From positions 1 through 64,000 of the forward strand of contig DVKH01000007.1 in NCBI GenBank assembly GCA_018716105.1: a DNA stretch of 64,000 nucleotides, given 5' to 3'. The notes beneath the pieces were generated by a model. It did not search any database, was not told where the DNA came from, and saw only the letters and a program-made list of their open reading frames with translations. Positions within the stretch are counted from its first letter, which is position 1. Every line of letters starts with the position of its first letter. Shown here in pieces: positions 1-7,695 of the stretch. This DNA comes from Candidatus Fimivivens faecavium (lineage in GTDB: Bacteria > Bacillota > Clostridia > Oscillospirales > Ruminococcaceae). A program made the position numbers and the translations under genes.

Positions 1-64
1 CCAGCACCCACAGCGCCGCCGCCACAACATAGGTGTTTTCTCCAATAAACTGCATAATGTCCAT
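1..64 (-). CDS. Phage holin, N-terminal part (runs off window)
   Basis: Only the first 21 codons are present. They read MDIMQFIGENTYVVAAALWV, which resembles the start of small phage holins of the Phage_holin_5_2 type: a short amphipathic lead-in followed by a hydrophobic helix. A GGAGG site lies 8 bases before the ATG at 64. Holins form membrane holes that let the endolysin reach peptidoglycan. Its place after an XhlA-like gene matches the lysis module of PBSX-type prophages. The endolysin is probably just outside the window. The assignment rests on few residues and on context. Confidence 0.6.
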   Translation of the reverse strand, partial: MDIMQFIGENTYVVAAALWVL

Positions 65-80
65 ATGGCCATCCTCCTTC

Positions 81-114
81 GAAAATAAAATAACCGCCCT
101 TGACAAAGGCGGCT
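81..114 (-). terminator. Intrinsic terminator-like hairpin upstream of holin
   Basis: On the minus strand AGCCGCC, a 9-base loop and GGCGGTT form a stem (one G-U pair) followed by ATTTTATTTT. It lies directly before the holin RBS, so it may attenuate entry into the lysis genes rather than end a unit. Confidence 0.5.
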
Positions 115-187
115 GCCAGCGGTATGATTGATATACAAAGGGCGCTGCGACAAGCGGTTGGCCCTAAATGATCAAATTTCTTTAAGA

Positions 188-219
188 AGAAACCGTCACT
201 TGGCCGAGTGGCGGTTTCT
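188..219 (-). terminator. Hairpin overlapping the 3' end of the 27-residue ORF
   Basis: Bases 188-200 and 207-219 form a 13-bp stem with one G-U pair around a TGGCCG loop. On the minus strand it is followed by a T-rich tract (TTCTTCTT). The hairpin contains the last six codons and the stop of the small ORF at 196-279. Confidence 0.6.
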
Positions 220-279
220 GCCTTTTATCCGAATCGTTACGGTATATCCGAAGATATGTAACGTAATGGATATTGGCAT
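196..279 (-). CDS. 27-residue small protein of phage lysis region
   Basis: Short open frame starting ATG at 279, preceded by a strong GGGGGTGAGG site about 8 bases upstream. The peptide begins MPISITLHIFGYTVTIRIKG and ends NRHSAK. It alternates hydrophobic and polar residues (beta-strand-like) with a basic C-terminus. The last codons and the stop lie inside a terminator hairpin (188-219). I do not recognise the function. It could be a small holin-like or toxin-like peptide, or a leader peptide whose translation melts the terminator. It sits between the XhlA-like gene and the holin gene. Confidence 0.5.
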   Translation of the reverse strand: MPISITLHIFGYTVTIRIKGRNRHSAK

Positions 280-417
280 AGAGCCTCACCCCCTCTTTCG
301 GGAGAGTGGCCAACCGCCTGCCGTCTGTGCAGCGCCGCAATGATTCCAGCATGCCGCGCCATATCCTGTCAATTTGCGCCGTCTGTCCGTCCGGCGCCAC
401 TCATCTTCTTTTCACGG

Positions 418-717
418 TCAAACCAGCAGCGCAATCAGCGCGCCCATCAAACCGCCCGCAATGGTCGACGCGACCGTCGTCAAAACGGCCTTCGACATCG
501 AGTTCCAGCGTTCGCCCGGCTGCCGCTCGAGCGCCGCGAGCCTCTCCCCCTGCGCCTTGAGTTCTTCGGTCATGTTCTCCAGCGTCTGCGCCATCATTTT
601 TGTCGAGGCCGCCAGCTCCTGCACCGCCTGCGTCGTCTCTTCCAGGCGCTCGATCCGGTGCTGGTTCGCCCGCGCCCGCTGGTCGGTCTCGATCACCTTC
701 CGCTCGATCTCTTCCAT
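418..717 (-). CDS. XhlA-family phage lysis protein
   Basis: 99 residues starting at the ATG at 717, behind a GGGAGGGG site; an upstream ATG at 801 lacks one. Residues 1-70 are a heptad-rich coiled coil (MEEIERKVIETDQ onward). Residues 75-99 contain one transmembrane helix ending in SLIALLV-like hydrophobics (GGLMGALIALLV). This is the layout of hemolysin XhlA proteins, membrane partners of holin in PBSX-type lysis cassettes. It follows the XkdX-like gene and precedes the holin. Confidence 0.8.
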   Translation of the reverse strand: MEEIERKVIETDQRARANQHRIERLEETTQAVQELAASTKMMAQTLENMTEELKAQGERLAALERQPGERWNSMSKAVLTTVASTIAGGLMGALIALLV

Positions 718-825
718 CCTGTCCCCTCCCCTCGGCTTTACGCTCCCATCGCCGCAGGCCCGGCGGCCTCGGCCTCGGACGCGCCGCCTGAAGTTTCCCA
801 AACGGCTCTTTCCTTTGGAAGCGTC

Positions 826-975
826 CTATTCCGCGGCCTTCCCGGGATATTTGGAACCGGTAATTTCCTCATATTCCTCCGCGGTCAGCTTCCCTTTCGC
901 GGTCAGCGTGCAAAGCATGGAATCGGTCCACATCCCTTTCGTATAATTCCTTTCCGCCATTTCCTTGTTGCTCAT
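826..975 (-). CDS. XkdX-family small phage protein
   Basis: 49 residues, ATG at 975 with AAAGGAGGATACGC just upstream. The core reads MWTDSMLCTLTAKGKLTAEE, typical of the XkdX family found between tail-fibre and lysis genes of contractile-tailed Firmicutes phages. The molecular role of XkdX is not established; position suggests a tail-tip or fibre accessory. It lies 15 bases after the 109-residue protein and 108 bases before the XhlA gene. Confidence 0.8.
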   Translation of the reverse strand: MSNKEMAERNYTKGMWTDSMLCTLTAKGKLTAEEYEEITGSKYPGKAAE

Positions 976-990
976 ATGCGTATCCTCCTT

Positions 991-1320
991 TTATTCCGCA
1001 ATTAAATTCTGATATTCCAGGGCAGCCGCGATCCGTTCCTCCGGACTCGCTTCCAAAGAAACCTCCGGCGCCGTATTTCGGATTTCCTCAATGGCCGCAA
1101 TTGCTTCGTCTTCTGAAAGCGAACAGTCAAGCCCAAGCTGCGAGCGGACCGCCGAAAGATTCTGCATCGCAAACAGCACTTCCCCCGCCTCGTCTGTCTC
1201 TACAATATGCGGGAAGGCGAGACAGGCCGAAAAGTCGGCCTGCACCTGCTCGGGAGTGGCAAGCGTTCCGTTGGGATACATATAAGTTTTCGTCCCGGTG
1301 TATTTCTCGATTTTGATCAT
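991..1320 (-). CDS. Phage tail-fibre-region protein (XkdW position)
   Basis: 109 residues from the ATG at 1320, chosen because AAAAAAAGGAGGAGAAACAA precedes it. No catalytic motif is visible. The N-terminal 40 residues are polar and beta-like with aromatic residues; the C-terminal half is acidic and helical with two SxEEAIAAIxEI-like stretches. Proteins of this look commonly sit between the tail fibre and XkdX in PBSX-like prophages, where fibre assembly helpers are found. Function here is inferred from position only. Confidence 0.6.
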   Translation of the reverse strand: MIKIEKYTGTKTYMYPNGTLATPEQVQADFSACLAFPHIVETDEAGEVLFAMQNLSAVRSQLGLDCSLSEDEAIAAIEEIRNTAPEVSLEASPEERIAAALEYQNLIAE

Positions 1321-1339
1321 TTGTTTCTCCTCCTTTTTT

Positions 1340-2482
1340 TCAGTCAACCTGGTAGACGTCTACCGCAGCGCTGTAGGCGTCCGCACCATACCCTCCGCCA
1401 AACAAAGCGTAATTTCCTATTGTAACACAGGCAATATCATATCTCGCAGCGCTCAGCGCCGCAGGGGCGCTTCTGACAAGGGACGCATTATAAGCGTCCG
1501 CCACGGCGCTATAGTCGATATCGTTGTCGCCGCCGCAAAAAACAGCATATTCCCCTACGGTTGCAGCGGCCAGGCCGTGCCTTGCGGCGCTTAATCCCGC
1601 CGGCGTGCTTCTGACGAGCGAAGCATTATATGCGTCCACCACAGCGTAGTTCACATCACTACTGACGCTGATATCTCCCCCTCCCCCAAACAGCGCATAC
1701 TCCCCAACGGACGCCGCGGCCAGATTCGATCTCGCGGCAGTTAATTCCGCCGGCGTGCTTCTGACGAGCGAGGCATTATATGCGTCTACCGCAGCGTAGT
1801 CCGTCTTTCCGAGGCTTCCGCCGCCCCCTCCTCCAAACAGCGCATACTCCCCAACGGACGCCGCGGCCAGATCCGATCTCGTAGCAGTTAATTCTGTCGG
1901 CGTGCTTCTGACGAGCGAAGCGTTGTAGGCCGATACAGCAGCGCTGTATTTGCTATGGGGGCCGTCATATCCGCCTCCGAACAGCGCATAATTGCCTGCT
2001 GATACCCCCGCCAAGTCATATACCGCAGCTGAACCCGGAGCGTCGCTTCTGACGAGCGAAGCATTAAAAGCTTCTACCGTAAAATAGGCATTCGTGTTCT
2101 TGCCGTTAGCAAACAAAGCATAGTTCCCAACCGTTGCTGCAGCCAGGTCATATTTCTTTGTGAATAACGAAACGGACGTACTCTTAACAAGCGATTTTTG
2201 ATAAACGTCTACGACCGGTCCGGGATTGTTGTACTGGTTATACCCCCCTCCAAACAACGCATAATCCCCAACGGCCGCCGCGGCCAGACTCGACCTTGCA
2301 ACACTCAATCCTGCCACCGTGCCGTAATATCTCAGTTCCCCGCTGCTGAAAAACAATCTGGCAACGCCGTTGACGCCCACATATGCTTTTTTTACCTTCC
2401 GGGCCTTGCCGCCGATGCCGGCATACATTTTCTTCACTTTTCGGGCCTTGCCGCCCACACCGATATATACGCCTTTCGCCAT
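1340..2482 (-). CDS. Baseplate-distal protein with seven propeller-like repeats
   Basis: 380 residues. The first 45 residues carry two GxGGKARKVKK segments, an N-terminal motif common on phage tail-tip proteins of Firmicutes. Residues about 50-380 consist of seven repeats of 44-52 residues. Each contains AAxSVGxYALFGGG followed by AxDAYNASLVRST-like sequence, so kelch-like blades are likely and seven would close a beta-propeller. It directly follows the tail-fibre gene, so a receptor-binding or sugar-binding role at the tail tip is inferred. The last repeat ends at the stop with DVYQVD. A GGTGG site precedes the ATG. Confidence 0.75.
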   Translation of the reverse strand: MAKGVYIGVGGKARKVKKMYAGIGGKARKVKKAYVGVNGVARLFFSSGELRYYGTVAGLSVARSSLAAAAVGDYALFGGGYNQYNNPGPVVDVYQKSLVKSTSVSLFTKKYDLAAATVGNYALFANGKNTNAYFTVEAFNASLVRSDAPGSAAVYDLAGVSAGNYALFGGGYDGPHSKYSAAVSAYNASLVRSTPTELTATRSDLAAASVGEYALFGGGGGGSLGKTDYAAVDAYNASLVRSTPAELTAARSNLAAASVGEYALFGGGGDISVSSDVNYAVVDAYNASLVRSTPAGLSAARHGLAAATVGEYAVFCGGDNDIDYSAVADAYNASLVRSAPAALSAARYDIACVTIGNYALFGGGYGADAYSAAVDVYQVD

Positions 2483-2496
2483 TTTGCACCACCGCC

Positions 2497-3213
2497 TTAT
2501 TCATAGACTAAATAGATAACGCCATTCCCAAGAGCGGAGGAACCGGCTGTTAGGTCTCCGGTACCTGCGCTGATGTTCCGTAAACGGCTGGTGGTGTAAT
2601 CGGCGCCAACGGTGGCAACCACCCCCGCCGGAAGCGTCCCCGCTGTAATGGTGCTCGCCGCCTGGCTGTGGGACGCCGCTGCCGCGCCGATGCCCCCCGG
2701 CGTAATCCCAAGGTTCGCCCTGGCCCCCGCCGCGTCCGAAGCCCCCGTCCCACCGTTTGCAACCGGCAGCGCCCCGGTCGTGTTCCCCAGGCCCATCGCA
2801 TTGCGCGCCGCCGAGAGGCTCGCCTGCCCTGTCCCGCCCCGGCTGACGGGGAGCGTCCCCGAGGCGATATCCCCCGCCCCGTGCTGGTGGGACGCCGCCG
2901 CTGCGCCAATGCCCCCCGGCGTAATCCCAAGGTTCGCCCTGGCCCCCGCCGCGTCCGAAGCCCCTGTCCCGCCGTTTGCAACCGGCAGCGCCCCGGTCGT
3001 GTTCCCCAGGCCCATCGCGTTGCGCGCCGCCTGTAGGCTCGTCTGCCCCGTCCCGCCCCTGGCGACCGGCAAAACCCCGCTCGTCACGTCTTCCGCCGTA
3101 TGCTCGTGTTCTGCCGGGGCCGCCCCAGCGTTGATCTCCTCAATGCGCCGGTTAAAGTTATCCAGGCTCACTGCTTCGTCCCCGGTATACGGTGTTACAA
3201 TTTGATTTGACAT
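2497..3213 (-). CDS. Tail fibre protein with GGTG repeats
   Basis: 238 residues. N-terminal 47 residues contain a short coiled region (LDNFNRRIEEINAG) and HEH motifs seen in baseplate-anchoring parts of fibres. Residues 48-193 are two near-identical 73-residue units, each with LPVxRGGTGQ, LPVANGGTGASDAAGARANLGI and AAAASH. GGTG repeats of this kind mark trimeric phage fibres. The last 45 residues form a different C-terminal tip. It follows the YmfQ-like gene as expected for XkdV in PBSX. The paired repeats at DNA level could expand or contract by recombination. Confidence 0.85.
   Translation of the reverse strand: MSNQIVTPYTGDEAVSLDNFNRRIEEINAGAAPAEHEHTAEDVTSGVLPVARGGTGQTSLQAARNAMGLGNTTGALPVANGGTGASDAAGARANLGITPGGIGAAAASHQHGAGDIASGTLPVSRGGTGQASLSAARNAMGLGNTTGALPVANGGTGASDAAGARANLGITPGGIGAAAASHSQAASTITAGTLPAGVVATVGADYTTSRLRNISAGTGDLTAGSSALGNGVIYLVYE
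2635..3072 (-). repeat. Two tandem 219-bp direct repeats in tail-fibre gene
   Basis: Matching positions recur at a constant offset of 219 bases, for example the GTTTGCAACCGGCAGC segments at 2755 and 2974. The repeats encode fibre residues 48-120 and 121-193. Confidence 0.85.
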
Positions 3214-3240
3214 TCAGTGTTTACTCCTTTCGGTGATGTT

Positions 3241-3822
3241 TTATGGTGCTGCATCCAACCATTTGGCCCGTTCAAAGCTATACCAGTCCAAATCTTTCGC
3301 CGTCAGGCCGTCAAAATCCAGATCCTTCTCCATCAGTTCGTCCCAAGTAAGATAAAAATATACAATTGATACCAGCAGGACAGCGGGAATTAACTCATAA
3401 AGCGTCTGATAAAACGGCTTTAAATCCGCGACCCTGCTCTCCCCCCGGTAACGGACCAGGATCTGGTATTCATCTACCTCGATGTTTACCGATACGCCCA
3501 TATAGGTCTGTATCACTTCCCGCAGCGCCCCAAGGTTGATCGGCGGCTTTGTCATCAGTTTTGCTTTAAGCGCCTCCCGTCTCGATTGATCAGAAGAATT
3601 GAGCGGCGTCGTCACCCCAAGGATCTTCTCCCATCGAGAGATCCCCTCGCCTTCGGCCGACATCACCGACCGGTTTTGGACGTTCTGCCGGATGGCCTGT
3701 AAAAGCCGGTCAAGCTGAACATTGACGCTCTTTGCAATTTCATCGACCTCCAAAACATCCTGGAACATCTCTGGCAAAAGCGCTTTGTAGTCTGACGGCC
3801 GGTCGTAAAACATCTCCTCCAT
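3241..3822 (-). CDS. Baseplate protein, YmfQ/DUF2313 (XkdU-like)
   Basis: 193 residues. The helical N-terminal half includes LLPEMFQDVLEVDEIAKSVN and the segment GISRWEKILG near residue 65 that is characteristic of DUF2313/YmfQ proteins. The C-terminal part (about 130-155) is beta-rich with a hydrophobic stretch. In myophages these proteins lie in the baseplate wedge beside gpJ-type proteins. The start shares its base with the stop of the baseplate-J gene (overlap at 3822), supporting translational coupling. Confidence 0.85.
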   Translation of the reverse strand: MEEMFYDRPSDYKALLPEMFQDVLEVDEIAKSVNVQLDRLLQAIRQNVQNRSVMSAEGEGISRWEKILGVTTPLNSSDQSRREALKAKLMTKPPINLGALREVIQTYMGVSVNIEVDEYQILVRYRGESRVADLKPFYQTLYELIPAVLLVSIVYFYLTWDELMEKDLDFDGLTAKDLDWYSFERAKWLDAAP

Positions 3823-4913
3823 TAGGACACCTCGCTGATGGTGATGGTCCCTGAAACAGGCACTTCGAAATGGTCAAACGTCTTCTCCAGCGCGAGATTG
3901 GCGGCGGCTGAAAGTTCGTTCATGGTCGCGCCGGGCACGTCGAGAATCGAACTGGAGCTCGTCAAAATTTCCGACACCAGCTTCGCATGGAACACCGTTT
4001 CATCTGAAAACGCATGGCCGTTGATAAATGCTTCCACGGCGCTCTGGGCGAGCCGTTTCGCCTCCTCGGCATCGCTTCCGCTTTTCACCCGGATCTGCGC
4101 GGTCACGTCAACCTCCTTTTCCGTACAGGTCCGGACCAGGACTGTGTGTCCAATCGGCGCAAGGCCGTTCCCTTCGCTTCCAAACACCTCTGATACTTTG
4201 TTGATCAGTTGTTGTGTCGCGGGCGCGCCCTGCTCGTCCCCAATCATAAGCCCGACCTTTCCCGCGCCGACGCTCTCCGCTCCGAACACCCTGACTGCGC
4301 CGACGCCGTCAATCGAAAGCGTTTTCTGTTCATAATCCGCCTTGTTCCCTCCATACGGCGACTGCCGGACAAAGCGGTAGAAGCGCGCGCGCAGTTCGTC
4401 ATCGGTTTCCTCATCCCGCGCCGGTTCCAGAGGCTGCGCCGCGAGCGTCGCCTGGCCAAGGTTTTCCACATGATCAAGCGGAAGCAGCGTTCCGCTGTAG
4501 CAGTTGCCTTGTGTCCCGGCCTTGGTGCAAACGGCTTTGTAAACTCCGTCTGAAAGTTTTTCCCGCACGGTAAAAACCTGATCCTGAATACCGAACCGGA
4601 GCCCGCTTTCCCCAATGGCCAGTTCCAGCGGATCTCCCTCATTGTCGGTTGCATGGATTTCCCGAACCGAATAGGTCGCCGCCTCTCTGACAAAACCAAA
4701 GTCGCCGACAACCCGGTCGAGCCAATATCCTTCCGCTGTGTCCGCAAACAGCATCCCGAACATCTGCGCCAATAGTTGATCCTGCTGCGCGATGATGTAC
4801 GCGGCCGGCGCAAGCGTGTTATAGATCACGCTCCCCTCCCTTTTGTCAAGATCGTCCGGAACCCGGTCGAGCATCTGCTTGAGAATGTCTTCATACTCGT
4901 TGATTTCAGCCAA
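3822..4913 (-). CDS. Baseplate J/gp47-like wedge protein (XkdT-like)
   Basis: 363 residues, the usual length for Baseplate_J family members. The N-terminal region has LDKREGSVIYNTLAPAAYI and the mid region TDDELRARFYRFVRQSPYGG, both hallmark segments of this family. The C-terminal domain is the usual mixed alpha/beta. The protein builds the wedge that holds fibres and triggers sheath contraction. It overlaps the DUF2634 gene by 8 bases at its start and the XkdU-like gene at its end. Confidence 0.92.
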   Translation of the reverse strand: MAEINEYEDILKQMLDRVPDDLDKREGSVIYNTLAPAAYIIAQQDQLLAQMFGMLFADTAEGYWLDRVVGDFGFVREAATYSVREIHATDNEGDPLELAIGESGLRFGIQDQVFTVREKLSDGVYKAVCTKAGTQGNCYSGTLLPLDHVENLGQATLAAQPLEPARDEETDDELRARFYRFVRQSPYGGNKADYEQKTLSIDGVGAVRVFGAESVGAGKVGLMIGDEQGAPATQQLINKVSEVFGSEGNGLAPIGHTVLVRTCTEKEVDVTAQIRVKSGSDAEEAKRLAQSAVEAFINGHAFSDETVFHAKLVSEILTSSSSILDVPGATMNELSAAANLALEKTFDHFEVPVSGTITISEVS

Positions 4914-5295
4914 TCATAATGCTCCTTTCCATTTGAATTGTCCCAAATACCGTCTCGAGCACAAAGCCCGCATGGACGCAATCGCCGGCAAAGGCCAAAG
5001 AGAAATCGGATATACCAGTCATCCTGTCGTCTTCCGCGAGGGCTTCCTCAATCCGCCGCTCGAGATCCGCTTCAATCAGGTCCCTTCTCTGCCCGATCAG
5101 CTCCAGAAACTCCACCCCATAATCGTCGGAAAAGATCTCATGTTTAAACCGTTCGGTCGACAGCATCAGTTCCGCCGCCTGCCGCGCCGCCTCCAGTCCG
5201 TCAATCATCCCTTCCAGCCTCCCGTCTTTTAACCGATAGGTTTTCGAGGGTTTTTCCTCCCTCCAACTAGCTCCATATGTTTTCAATACCGACAT
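4906..5295 (-). CDS. Baseplate protein, DUF2634 (XkdS/gp25-like)
   Basis: 129 residues. Contains RFKHEIFSDDYGVEFLELIG near the middle, the recognisable core of DUF2634/XkdS proteins, which are relatives of the gp25 baseplate wedge lysozyme-like protein. GATGAGGTG precedes the ATG at 5295. Gene order DUF2634, baseplate J, YmfQ is the standard wedge cassette. The XkdQ and XkdR homologues that normally lie immediately upstream are displaced to 9.0-10.3 kb. Confidence 0.85.
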   Translation of the reverse strand: MSVLKTYGASWREEKPSKTYRLKDGRLEGMIDGLEAARQAAELMLSTERFKHEIFSDDYGVEFLELIGQRRDLIEADLERRIEEALAEDDRMTGISDFSLAFAGDCVHAGFVLETVFGTIQMERSIMIG

Positions 5296-5369
5296 TTTTT
5301 CACCTCATCCATATCAGCTCTGTAAACGCCCTAATTTGGTATATGAACTGAACTATTTTGACTAGTCGA

Positions 5370-6095
5370 TTATGATTTATCTTTCAACCTGTCTAACCTG
5401 TCTTCCAAGTCCTTTTTTAAATTAAGCAATTCTTGGTATTCCTCTTTATTGATTGGATTTCCATGCAGTATATCAAATTTTAGCGGATTGTTTTGAAATT
5501 CTTGAATTTTCTTTTTGACTCGCTCCAACTGCATTTGTATCGATGCGTAAGTGGCGTTCGCATTATTTTTTTTATTTGTTGACCTCTTTGCTTTAGGAGA
5601 TTGCACATGTACGCTCGATTGCGTAGAAACGCTGGGAAAGGAAACGGTCTCCTGAAACTCTGGGACTTTCCCCGGCCTTGTAACCGGCGGAACATCTTCC
5701 GACAGCGATTCCACTTTCTGATATTCCAGAAATTTGAGCGCAACCTCATACACGCCGGCAAATTGTTCTGTGCAGTCCATCCCTTTTAAAATCACCATCT
5801 GCGATGATCTCCCAGAGTCAGTCCGTATGGAAAGCCGTGTCGGCTCTTTCAAAGCCAGCATATTTTTAAATCCGCGGATTATTCTGCTCGCCTTTGTCCA
5901 TTCGCCGCCGTTATAGTTCTGCTTCTCCTCTGTCAGCTCGCATTTGATGTTCCAGCTTTCAATTCCCGCGCTCCCGGGAACTGTGAATTTCCCCTGCCCA
6001 AGCCCCTCGCAGACGCTCACATCCCGTTCGTTCGAAAAATCGACCGAAGAAACGCCGTAAAGGCGCTTGTTTCCTACATAGACCTCATAGTTCAT
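5370..6095 (-). CDS. XkdP-like tail/baseplate protein with coiled C-terminus
   Basis: 241 residues from the ATG at 6095 (AAAGGAGGAAGCGAA before it). The N-terminal 125 residues resemble the XkdP N-terminal domain: a beta start (NYEVYVGNKRLYGV), SWNIKCELTEE, and a closing YEVALKFLEYQKVE like the LRLKEYR of that family. The LysM domain usual in XkdP is not visible. Instead residues 165-241 are lysine-rich and coiled, and this part is AT-richer than the neighbours. It follows tape-measure-like gene 2, as XkdP follows XkdO in PBSX. Probably sits at the tube tip. Confidence 0.65.
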   Translation of the reverse strand: MNYEVYVGNKRLYGVSSVDFSNERDVSVCEGLGQGKFTVPGSAGIESWNIKCELTEEKQNYNGGEWTKASRIIRGFKNMLALKEPTRLSIRTDSGRSSQMVILKGMDCTEQFAGVYEVALKFLEYQKVESLSEDVPPVTRPGKVPEFQETVSFPSVSTQSSVHVQSPKAKRSTNKKNNANATYASIQMQLERVKKKIQEFQNNPLKFDILHGNPINKEEYQELLNLKKDLEDRLDRLKDKS

Positions 6096-6169
6096 TTCGC
6101 TTCCTCCTTTGTCCAACAAAAAAGGGCCGGAGGCTTCCTCCCGTCCTTCACTCCTGATGAATTTTCAGG

Positions 6170-7303
6170 TCATGTCGCATAGATCTTAAATCTGGATGGC
6201 AGCATCGGCCCGTTGAGCGCCTTTAAAATCGCTTCATTCAGGCGTCTGAAAACCTCGCCCGCGTCCGCCTCCTTGTGAATCTCCAGCCCGTGCATGTTAA
6301 TGATCGGCGCTGGATAATTCGCCGGGGCATACGGCGCTTCCACCTTCAGCAGCGCCTCCTGACGTGTTTGTATGTCGTTATACCCCGTTCGAACGGCTCC
6401 TTCAACCTTGGGATCGTAATAATCGAAACCGCCTCCCGTGTAACCGGTTGGATCCAAAAGAATGTCCGCTGTGTCCTGACGGGCGCTTCCGGACAGAATG
6501 TTTGGCCAAAGCTGAGACTGATGCCCAAATCCATCCGCACCTGCGATATAATCGGTCGTTGACGCATCGCCATCTTGAAGTTGGCTTTGAGATACCGCCT
6601 TCCCGCTATACCGGCCCTCATATTGATAATAAGGCCGGTTTTCAAATCTCTTCTCCGCTTCTTCAATGGCTTTTTCCTCTTCTGATTTGAACAATCCTCC
6701 AATAAAATCGACTCCCATGCCGATACCCATGCTGCCCAGAATCGCTTTTCCTGCACTGATTCCTATTTGCTGAAGTCCGAATATCGATATCGCAGAAACA
6801 AGAAAAGTTGCAATAGCCATTCCAACGCCGGAATCCCCGCCATTTTTGGCGATAATCTTTAACAGATCATTTGATAGGTCATTTTGCGCACTCAGGAAAT
6901 CAAGTAGCTCTAAGGAACGATCCGTTAGATCGGCAACTGCAAAGGTGGCGTCCTGAATATTCCCCGTGTTTCGTTCGATATTACTTATCATCGGAAGCAT
7001 ATTCATCATGCTTTCCAATAACATGATTCCCCCAATTTGATAAGTGTTGATATCCTGCATCCCCTGTTTTGTTGCGTCTACAACTGGTTGCGTGATAACT
7101 TCAAACAAAGAATCATCAAAACTTCCTTTTAATAAATCAAAAAAGCCGCTTTCATCTTGTGCGTTCTCCAACTCTATTGCTATAGGGAATCCTCCCAAAG
7201 CAATTCCAAGAAAATCAGCTGGAGAAAATGCGCCTCCGCTTAATACACCGGCAATATGATTTAAATCAGATAAATCATCAAGAATATCAGTTATAGCTTC
7301 CAT
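6170..7303 (-). CDS. Short tape-measure-like protein 2 (XkdO position)
   Basis: 377 residues from the ATG at 7303, behind AAAAGGAGGATCTAT; longer upstream reading would run through the opposite promoter. It has helical segments, a long hydrophobic glycine-rich region (about 190-240, GMAIATFLVSAISIFGL and following) and a C-terminal INMHGLEIHKEADAGEVFRR motif. That motif resembles the C-terminal end of tail tape-measure proteins and is shared with the gene at 10728-11924. Position between a tail chaperone and an XkdP-like gene also fits. It is short for a tape measure, so a short tail or a divided tape measure is possible. Confidence 0.6.
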   Translation of the reverse strand: MEAITDILDDLSDLNHIAGVLSGGAFSPADFLGIALGGFPIAIELENAQDESGFFDLLKGSFDDSLFEVITQPVVDATKQGMQDINTYQIGGIMLLESMMNMLPMISNIERNTGNIQDATFAVADLTDRSLELLDFLSAQNDLSNDLLKIIAKNGGDSGVGMAIATFLVSAISIFGLQQIGISAGKAILGSMGIGMGVDFIGGLFKSEEEKAIEEAEKRFENRPYYQYEGRYSGKAVSQSQLQDGDASTTDYIAGADGFGHQSQLWPNILSGSARQDTADILLDPTGYTGGGFDYYDPKVEGAVRTGYNDIQTRQEALLKVEAPYAPANYPAPIINMHGLEIHKEADAGEVFRRLNEAILKALNGPMLPSRFKIYAT

Positions 7304-7321
7304 ATAGATCCTCCTTTTACA

Positions 7322-7350
7322 TTGAATTCGATTTTGTTTCATGATATACT
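7322..7350 (+). promoter_or_regulatory. Promoter of array-1 copy a
   Basis: TTGAAT at 7322-7327 and TATACT at 7345-7350 with a 17-bp spacer, 34 bases before the GTG start at 7384. It lies in the divergent gap with tape-measure-like gene 2. Confidence 0.7.
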
Positions 7351-7383
7351 GATTAAAAAATACAATGAAAGGAAGAATGCATA

Positions 7384-7566
7384 GTGATAAAAGTTGCAGC
7401 AGTGTTCTCGCGAAAGGGCCTGAATATCTCGTCGACACCGGATGCCGTTTTTTCAGCCCAAGCTTTAGAATCCTTTATTCAGCAGGTCGGTTATGAAAAC
7501 ATCAAGCAGATTCTCGTAAATGGACAATCAAATTCTCCGCTTTACACCGTCATCTACGAAGAATAG
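7384..7566 (+). CDS. Small array protein 1a (60 aa), novel family
   Basis: 60 residues from a GTG at 7384 (AAAGGAAG upstream). Layout: a beta strand (IKVAAVFS), a loop, a helix (ALESFIQQVGYENIK), then two strands (QILVNG and PLYTVIYEE). Beta-alpha-beta-beta topology and size recall Cse60/DUF2758 sporulation-associated proteins, but this is only a fold-level resemblance. It is one of three tandem paralogues, all antisense to the tail operon and each with its own promoter and terminator. I do not know the function; a phage accessory ('moron') protein is the simplest inference. Confidence 0.75.
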   Translation: MIKVAAVFSRKGLNISSTPDAVFSAQALESFIQQVGYENIKQILVNGQSNSPLYTVIYEE

Positions 7567-7577
7567 TTCCCGTTTCA

Positions 7578-7600
7578 GCCGCCGGCAGTCCGCCGGCGGC
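7578..7600 (+). terminator. Terminator of array-1 copy a
   Basis: GCCGCCGGC and GCCGGCGGC form a 9-bp stem around AGTCC, followed by CGCTTTCGTTC. The T tract is weak, but the same hairpin follows all three copies. Confidence 0.65.
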
Positions 7601-7648
7601 CGCTTTCGTTCACGCAAAAAACGCTGCATCTCCCCCTTCAAGATTTTC

Positions 7649-7677
7649 TTCCTGCCTCTCCAAAAGTATGCTATAAT
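7649..7677 (+). promoter_or_regulatory. Promoter of array-1 copy b
   Basis: Extended -10 TGCTATAAT with TATAAT at 7672-7677. A weak -35 (TTCCTG, 7649-7654) is 17 bases upstream. GAGGTGG follows as RBS. Confidence 0.65.
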
Positions 7678-7695
7678 GCGGTTGAGGTGGTAAAA

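Noticed and set aside
182..400. 72-codon minus-strand ORF before the holin
   Set aside because: No RBS at its start and its sequence has no protein-like pattern; the 27-codon frame inside the same region has a strong RBS and explains the DNA better.
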